Positions 56,740 through 64,000 of a stretch of 64,000 bases of DNA are shown in pieces (positions within the stretch are counted from its first letter, which is position 1; every line of letters begins with the position of its first letter). Source of the stretch: Trema orientale (lineage: Eukaryota; Streptophyta; Magnoliopsida; Rosales; Cannabaceae); assembly GCA_002914845.1 (NCBI GenBank), contig JXTC01000392.1, forward strand, positions 62,001 through 126,000, in the 5' to 3' direction. Under the pieces are notes generated by a model. The model made no database searches. It had not been told where the DNA came from and worked only from the letters and a program-made list of their open reading frames with translations. The position numbers and the translations under genes are program-made.

Positions 56740-58915
56740 CAACAAATAATGGGGGGGAGAGGGGCCACTTCCTCATACAGTGAAGTCAATACTCAAAACA
56801 GGGAGGAGGAACATCTGTCAAAAAAGCCTATTGAGACTACCTTGTCTTCTAAGCCAACTACAGAAAAAGAATCTAGACTGGAGCAATTATGTCTTTTTGG
56901 GCCTCAAAATATCTCCAATGGGCCAGGAAAGAAGAGTTTTGGTGGAAATATGCTCAATATGACTGTCAATCTTCAGTCTATTTCTATAGTACAGGCACTT
57001 GTCGAGACTGCAACCACTCTAGTCCCTGAACCCCTCGTCACCCACAATAAAGGAGAGGCTGGCTCGAATATTCAATCTGGATTTTCTTTTATTTTTGGAA
57101 CTACAGAAATCTTTCATGATCAGAAAAAGCAGAAAAGACGCAACTAGAATAAGCTTGCTTAGGCAGGATGGGCGATTCGAAATTCCGCTCCAACCAAGGA
57201 ATTGATTACAAGAAAGGTAACAAATGGTAGTGATTTAGTTGTCAATGAAAAAAAAACAGAGAATTGCCTTACAAGATGTCTCCAATTCTCTAGAATCAGT
57301 GATGGTTATAGAGCAACCCCCTTGGTCATTCTGAATCTCTTGTGTTGGAATGCTTGGAGGTTGGGGAGCCCCGATGCATTCCTACAACTGCGAAGTTTAG
57401 TTCACAATTTTTCCCCCGTCCTAGTCTTCCTCATTGAGACCAAATTATGGGGTAGAAAAGCTAATAATCTGAAGCGTAGATTGGGTTTTATTCAGGGTGT
57501 ACATGTTAATTCGATTGGTTTTAGTCGGGGTTTGATCTTGTGTTGAAAGGAAGACTATGATATATAGCTCAAAAGCTTTTCAAAGTTTCATATAGATGTC
57601 TAGGTAACTAACCCTTCAAATAAAAGATGGTGCTTTACTGGTTTTTGGGATAATTCCACTCGGTCTCAACGTCGGTATTCTTGGGATCTTTTAGAAAATT
57701 AAATGGCCATTCTTCTTTCCCTTCGCTATGTGCAGGGACTTTAATGAAGTTTTCTATAGTCAAGAGAAGTAGGGTGGCGGTGAGTATTCCTTTAATGGTA
57801 TCTGAAAGTTTAGAAAAGTGGCAGAGGAGTATAATTTTATAGATTTAGGCTTCTCAGGCGATCTTTTTACTCGGGATAATGGCAAGAGTGAAGACCAACT
57901 TATTAAAGAATGATTAGATAGAGGTTTAGGTAATGATGACTGGAGACTTCTTTTCCCCAATGTTGTGGTTCATTACAATGACTACTGAGGATTAGATCAT
58001 TGTACTTTATAATATTTTGCTCAACCCTCTTTCTGAGATAGATGGGAGCATAGGTAGAGTGAAGAAAATATTCTTAACAGAACCTTGAAAGATATCTAAG
58101 CCTGATTGTAGAGAAATTATAATGGAGTCTTGGCTTCGTTCGACTAAAAGTGGGATGGGAGGAAATTTTATGGCCAGTTTAAAGAGGTGTGGGATAGCTT
58201 TGAAGAGTTGGAGTAATAAAACTTTTGGTCATATTCCAAAGAGCCTTAAACAAATCCAAAGTGAGTTGAAGTCAACCAATTCTAGGCGAGTTGATTCTAC
58301 ACTGAAAAAATTAGAAAAGGATAGAGTTAAGCTACTTGAACTTGACGAATATTACTGGAAACAGAGGGCTTGGAGCAGTTTGGCTAAAAGGAGGGGATCG
58401 GAACTCCAAATATTTTCATGCAAGGCCTCCCAAAGACAGTCCCAAAACTCTATTAAAGGCATGGAGGACAACGGTGGGAATTAGGTGCAAAACGATGGGG
58501 AGATTGCTACCGTGGTGGGAGAGTATTTTACCACTATTTTTACAAGCTCTAATTATTCCCTGGATAGTCTTAACAAAGTCCTAGATTGTGCTGATGAGAC
58601 AGTCACACCAGGTATAAATGAAACTCTTTCTCGCCTTTTTACATTGTTCGTGATGCTTTATTTGCTATGAGTCCATTAAAATCCCATGGGCCAGATGATT
58701 TTCATGCAGTTTTCTTTAAAAGTATTGGGAGATTTTTGGGACCGATATTGATACTGTTTGTTTGAGTGTTCTGAATGGACAAGCCTCAACAATATATCTT
58801 AATAGTACTCATATTGTCATTATACCGAAGATTAAGAATCCCAAAAAAGTGAGTGATTTTAGGTCAGTCAGTCTTTGTAATGTCATTTACTAGGTTATTA
58901 CAAAGACTCTAGGGG
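56740..58915 (+). mobile_element. L1-type LINE, truncated and decayed
   Basis: An upstream Ser/Thr/Lys-rich piece (from 56749) may be the end of ORF1 or the start of ORF2. The apurinic endonuclease domain is clear at about 57335-57545 (LNLLCWNAWRLGSPDAFLQL, FLIETKLWG). A spacer with SWLRSTKSGMGG..., WKQRAWSSLAKR-GSEL and GDRNSKYFHARPP follows at 58120-58440. The beginning of reverse transcriptase is seen up to RSVSLCNVIY (about 58862-58893). The rest of RT, the RNase H part and the poly-A tail are missing beyond about 58915. Multiple stops and frame changes show it is inactive. Confidence 0.85.
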
Positions 58916-60830
58916 CGAGTGGGAGCCATTGTCCCCTCTCAACTTTTTAATTTTTTCAGTTCTATCTATAAATTTTTAGAAAATTTAAGTTATGCCCCCA
59001 CTCAAGATTTTAGATTTCAAATATGCTCCTATTTGTTCCTTTTCAACTTTATAACTTTTAAGTTTTACATATATATTTTCAGACAATTCAAGTTACGCCC
59101 CAATTTGATGATTGAATTTTAGTTATGCCCTTACTTTTGTATTAAAAGAGTTCATACCAATAAAACTAAGATCATTACTAGACATACCACAAAGAAGTTC
59201 ACCATATTCACAACAACCTTAAAGTCACTTTCAATTACATGGATAATGAATCCTATTGATGCCAAAAGAATACCATTAAAAAAAAGAGAGAGAAAAATAA
59301 CGAAAATAAACAAAACCTATACATATCTATGAACTAATAGGACAAAAATTCTAATAAAAATAAATCTATAGGAACAAGATATTTACACAAATAGAATGAT
59401 TATTAAAAGAAAGCAAAAAATTAGGAATTCGAAAAATATCTCTCTTCTCGAGAAAGAGATTGAAATTAAGATAACAAAATCGTAAGAAGAGGAAAAAAAT
59501 GAGTTTTTTTCAAAGAGAGGGGCTGTAATCCTTTTATTGAGCACCATTATATATATATATACACACACATATGGATCATATCTAGTATATATATACATTG
59601 ATATATATACACATTGAAGGAACACAAAACGCTACTACTAATCGGATATGATTCGATTTTTTTTTTTTGAAAATAGAATACTTTCATTAATAATAGAAAG
59701 ATAATATAATACTCATTAAAAAGTTTTCGATTACAAAACAGACATCTATAATAAACTGATTAAAGTTCTTAGAAGAATTTTGTATACTAGGATTCTCATG
59801 AAATCGATATGGAATAAGGGAACTCCTATAGATCAATATTGTTGTGCACTTCAATAGAGCTCTACACATCATCTGTTGGCTCGTTATGATGCTCCACTTA
59901 ATATCCGTTATTGGTGTCTCTCGCTTCAAATAAAAAAACTATAGGAGGGCAAATATCACCATGTAAACTATCTAAATCTACACAAATCTAGATGAAAATC
60001 ATACTAAACGGATCCACAACATGAGATTTATTGAAAACCACCATAAATTTATATTTAGGTGGACTAAAATAACAAAAACATACAATAAAGTCAAAACCAC
60101 AGATCTAGATCTGTAGTCGAGTTATACCTTCCCGAATGAAAGGATTATTTAAAATCAGATATGATTAGATAAATTAACATTTGAAACAATTAACCAGATA
60201 GACCTGTAAATATGTTATAGTAATTGTTCAACAAATATAATCAAAATAACTCATTCAATTAGTTCTTATTACATGATTTTAAGTTAGAAGAAACTAATTA
60301 ATACTAACAACAACGAGACAAAAAAAAGTTTAGTTGTTTAGTAACGACATTTCAAGGTTAGCTTGATCATCTGGTTGTTCCAAACTCCCAAGGGTAAGAT
60401 TTAATACCCATTTTATGGTTCTATCAAATGATTTCTAAAACAATTAAAGATATTTTTCAGAAAAAAAAAAACATAAAAATATAAAGGGAATACTATATAG
60501 TAAATAAAACAAATATAAGCATACATGCAATAAATTCCGTCCTACTAGTACCTCAAAAAAAAAAAAAAAAAAGCCTCCAAGAAAAATCTAATAATTATCA
60601 TGACTGAAAATAGATTATTATCATTATTATACAAATTAATCATTATTATTTTTTGTTTGTGAAATTTTTATACTAGTTTACTTTTTCTTTGGAGTTAGAA
60701 GTTCAACATTTTAGAGAAATTTGAGTAGATGACCAATATTTTCAATTTGATTAAGTAGATATCTACTTTTTAAATTTTATTGCTAAATGTCTAAGTATAT
60801 ATATTTTTACACTTGGTAGATATGTATATC
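58916..60830. other. Gene-free AT-rich stretch
   Basis: No gene. It contains TAAGTTATGCCCC-type repeated phrases (58985-59130), TA/CA microsatellites at about 59550-59610, and a poly-T-headed block at 59660 that may be the antisense 3' end of a retroposon. Confidence 0.45.
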
Positions 60831-62150
60831 TGTTGTTGATGGAGGTTTTGTCAACAATGAATATAGGAAATTGTGAGATGTGGCTTGTGTGTGAAAAGGG
60901 TTGATAAAGCAAAGTAAATAAGGAGACAAGAATTTTATAGTGGTTCAGCCCTAAAAAAGATGAGCCTACGTCCACTGTTCTTCACTATTTTCTGGAGAAT
61001 TACAAGAATTTCTCTAAGTCTCAAGGTGAGAGCAGAGAGAGTTACAGAACGTAATCAAGTGTTTTTGTGAAGAATGTGTGTTGTCCTACAATGAGACTAA
61101 GCCACCTTTATATAGATGAGGATGGCTTAAAGTTTCCCAATAACATAAATGAGTAAGTGTATAATCAGAAGATACAATTTTAGGTAAACATAGAATCGGG
61201 TAACATTTTCAATTAAACAAAGGGATTACTCGATCTCCATTCTAAAGCTTGTTTCCTTTTCTATGTTGATTACCCGTTTCAAGACACTCGATATGATTTC
61301 TTTTTTATACTGGTCGCATCTATTTTATTCGGAAGAGGTCGCACTTTAATTAAGAAAGCGCATACGTGACCTGACGTGCCCGACTATTGACTTTCTCAGC
61401 GTTGACCAATTATGGACTTAAGATCGCATAACAATTGCCCCCCCAGCTTCATTAGCCTTCAGGCTAAATGGAGCTTCTTATTCTAATAAATGCGAGCTTA
61501 AGAATGCGATATCATGAAGTCACATTGAAATCTCTGAAAAGCTGTTAAGTCTTGAATCATACTACTTTAGAGCCACGCGTACCTTTCCCTGACAAATGCA
61601 TCCACGTGTCGCCTTCCCTTAAGAAACTGTCACAGCTCGAGGCGACTGTTCCGTTTCCTGAACATACGTGATGATAACGACAGTATCAGCCGTCGTTTCA
61701 GCTTGAGACGTTTCGAATTTCAAAAATTAAATCTGCTTTAACTTCCGAATTCAAATTCCGCGCGAATCTCGGCCATCAGATTTAAGAAATAAATTCCTTG
61801 ATCTACGGCTACGATCTATCGAATTAATTAAACGTATAAATAATCCTCTAATCTCTTTCTTCCTCCTTACTCTCATTTTTCCAGAAATCTGCCCAACCTT
61901 TCTTCTTCCTTTTTCATTTTCTTTGAAACCCGAGACAAACACTCTTCTCCGGCGAGTTGCAGAACTTTCCTCCCCTGTCTCCAGCAAATCCCATCTTAGA
62001 AGAACTGGAAAAGCATCTAGAATCCTCTTTTTTGAAAAATAAGGTCAGTTCTCTCGTCTTTTCCTATTTTATTTTTGAACATTCTCCATTTTTCGACACG
62101 ATCTCTGCAACTCCTAGGTTACAGATTCAGGAAACATAGAGATTAGAATC
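60831..62150 (+). repeat. Probable 5' LTR / leader of an LTR element
   Basis: Starts TGTTGTTGATGGAGGTTTTG; TGTTGA...TCAACA is an inverted repeat. It contains a TTTATAGTGGTTCAGCCCT block (60934) common in plant Gypsy LTRs, an AATTGCCCCCCCAG block near 61430, and a TATA box (TATAAATA, 61835-61842) followed by a pyrimidine-rich leader. The right end and PBS were not identified, and the other LTR lies outside the window. Confidence 0.5.
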
Positions 62151-62534
62151 CCAGTATTGGTCATCCCAGTACTTGTTATCTTGACGAATCAATAGGCGAA
62201 TTCATAGGAATTAGGTTCTGGAATGTTGATGATGAGAACCAAATCATATAAAAATTGATAGATCGAATGATAAATTATCGAAGAACTACTCGAACACTTC
62301 AGACGAACTCTAAGATCGCTTAAAAGATTGTCGAAATAGTCGAACAATTTGCGAACATTCTAGGATTTGCGGTCCCCAATTACCATATACTGCTCGCACA
62401 TAGCGAGGGTACCTATAAAAAATAGACAATAATACGCCTATCTCTAGGTCGTATTTTAGGTCAGTATAAATCAGTGATTTTTCCTGTAGAATGATGCTCG
62501 TATAGGATTAAATACTTCCTGTTTTATTTTTCAG

Positions 62535-63263
62535 ATGTCTAGTAGCGAAGACCTTAGGGAGGGGAATGCATTCTCAGGGGAGTCGTCATTCTCCGAGTCG
62601 AGCTCTAGCTCTATAAATCTTGACGATTATATAGAGCGACCTGAAGTAGAGATAACAGGGGCTAGACAAAGTAATCCCCGCATAGGCGATCTCCCCCAAG
62701 ATCAATGGCCTCAACACATTAGGGATGCCCCTGAATACGCAAAGGGTCACCAATATGTGGAAGGAGATTGGTCATGTACCAATGTGAAGACGAGCTGCAC
62801 TACAAACAAGCTCGAGAAAATTATCTGCAACTATAACATCAACATTCTTCTCCGCATTCCCACAGAATTCAATCGACCACACACACCTCCTCGCGGGACT
62901 GCCTCGTTCTCAGAAGCAGTTCTTAGGTACGGCGTCCACCTCCCACTCCATCCATACATAAAGTTAGTCATCGACTATTATGGAGTCGTCCCCTATCAAC
63001 TCACTCCAAACACGTACAGATATATGGTAGGCTTGTACATACTTTACCATAAACTTAGTTTAGGACCCCCTACTCCTGAAGAATTCGCTTGGTTCTACCA
63101 AGTGAAGTCAAACCCTTCGGACTTCGGCTTCTTTTATGCGAGCAAATGGTCGAACCAAGCAATAAAGACCATTCACGGAGTCCGCAATAACATGGGAAAA
63201 TGGAAGAACCCATTCTTCCATTTTAACTATGCTGACAACGGATTCTTTCAAAACCCTGGTAGG
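62535..63263 (+). CDS. Retroelement ORF1 with plant gypsy-type 'putative transposase' domain, first part
   Basis: Starts MSSSEDLREGNAFSGESSFS with a Ser-rich acidic N-terminus. It then contains the conserved block AVLRYGVHLPLHPYIKLVID, YYGVVPYQLTPNTYRYMVGL, typical of the plant 'Transposase (putative) gypsy type' domain found in ORF1 of some Ty3/Gypsy elements and their derivatives. A pyrimidine-rich acceptor TTTTATTTTTCAG sits directly before the ATG and a candidate donor AAG/GTCAGT at 62042, so the leader may be spliced. This first part ends near 63260 at a likely donor. Element-derived, not a clear host gene. Confidence 0.55.
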
Positions 63264-63333
63264 TAGTTATGTAGCTATACCTAAATTTTACAACTGCTCC
63301 ATTATGTCTGATTGCATTTCTATGTCTTTGCAG

Positions 63334-64000
63334 AAAATAAAGAGCGCCCAGGACTCAACGAGACACAGCTCACAAGGGTCTACAAGATCAACGACCTTCC
63401 AATCGAAGAATTCAACTGGAAGAAGCTTGGAACGACCAAGAACCTGATCACTTGTGGACTATTCCCCAAGGGTGCTGCTCTACCATACTCTGCTAACCGC
63501 CCATCTAAGCCCTCGAGCTCACAGAAAAAGAAGGCGAGGAAGCAGAGGGAGACAGGTGCTTCGTCGTCCTCGAGGACCAGAAAGCGGAAATCACCTGCTT
63601 CTCCAGCTGTTGAACCTCCATCGCCAGAGGCTCCATCTCCAATCCCCCAACCGCAAGAAGGCAACTCTCTTCCCTTCTCTTGTTTTATGGCACTGTATAC
63701 CTCGTATACTGATCTTGTTTTGTGTAGATATGACAATCGGAAGTGGTCTGCGAGCTCCTCTTTCGACTCTTGGATCGATGTCAAGATCCAAGACACCAGA
63801 CAATACGCCTCCCGCTTCTGCAAAAGGGAAAGAGAAGGTCGATACATCCAAGAAAAGGAAGGTCGCCTTCGAAGATGTCCCAATGAGCTCGCCTCCTCCT
63901 CAACCTTCCAGACCTACGAGCCAGTCAGAGCCAGCAAAAGAAACGGCTACCTCCCCTGCTGGAGTTAGCCAAGCTAACAAGGACGAAGAAATCCTCGCAC
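63334..64000 (+). CDS. Retroelement ORF1, further parts, open at window edge
   Basis: After an acceptor CTTTGCAG/AAAATAAAG (63326-63333) the coding pattern resumes (LTRVYKINDLPIEEFNWKKL), then a basic Ser/Lys-rich stretch (SSSQKKKARKQRETGASSSS) and a Pro-rich stretch. A third block from about 63729, after TTTTGTGTAG, is in another frame and contains a nuclear-localisation-like KKRKV. It stays open to base 64000. Introns in such ORFs are known in plant Gypsy elements; here they are inferred from splice signals only. Confidence 0.45.

Overview
The window looks like nuclear DNA of a eudicot plant. It is AT-rich, has spliced host genes with short GT-AG introns, plant-only gene families (RDR1, CASP-like) and dense plant transposons. 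I cannot name the species. Five host loci are supported: an RNA-dependent RNA polymerase of the RDR1 clade (+, promoter about 23400-23800, coding 26908-31143), a UBC7/UBE2G-type ubiquitin-conjugating enzyme (+, 44085-46789, six exons), a CASP-like membrane protein (+, 50628-51593, three exons), the 37-residue oligosaccharyltransferase subunit OST4 (-, 52561-52674, with a 1.8 kb intron in its 5' UTR), and a tRNA-Arg(CCG) (-, 54153-54225) nested in that OST4 intron.

The rest is mostly transposon-derived. 1-3811 holds a decayed Ty1/Copia element on the minus strand and, at the left edge, an open reading frame continuing outside the window. A rearranged Ty3/Gypsy element (3812-8541) has LTRs, an initiator-Met PBS and a TTCAG target duplication. 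8547-23400 is gene-free and contains two short hAT-type elements with 8-bp target duplications, a 2.2 kb solo LTR with a 5-bp duplication, a LINE scrap, a diverged segmental duplication and a short tandem duplication. 32766-41081 is a Copia element (minus) that seems pieced together from more than one family copy at single-N joins. Between UBC7 and CASPL lies a 0.9 kb fold-back. 55450-56700 is a decayed hAT transposon with recognisable transposase remains, next to a truncated L1-type LINE (56740-58915). The right end (60831-64000) carries an LTR-like leader and an ORF with a plant gypsy-type ORF1 domain, open at the window edge.

Six isolated N bases (24308, 26549, 33425, 36027, 38962, 44391) are assembly joins. 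Two of them, in the RDR1 promoter and first coding exon, are flanked by (near-)identical direct copies of 791 and 449 bp, so part of the apparent duplication is an uncollapsed contig overlap. The main biological observation is that RDR1 has an in-frame TAG where relatives have Trp, followed by about 89 further conserved in-frame codons. This would remove the C-terminal tail of an antiviral RNA-silencing polymerase whose catalytic DLDGD motif is otherwise intact.
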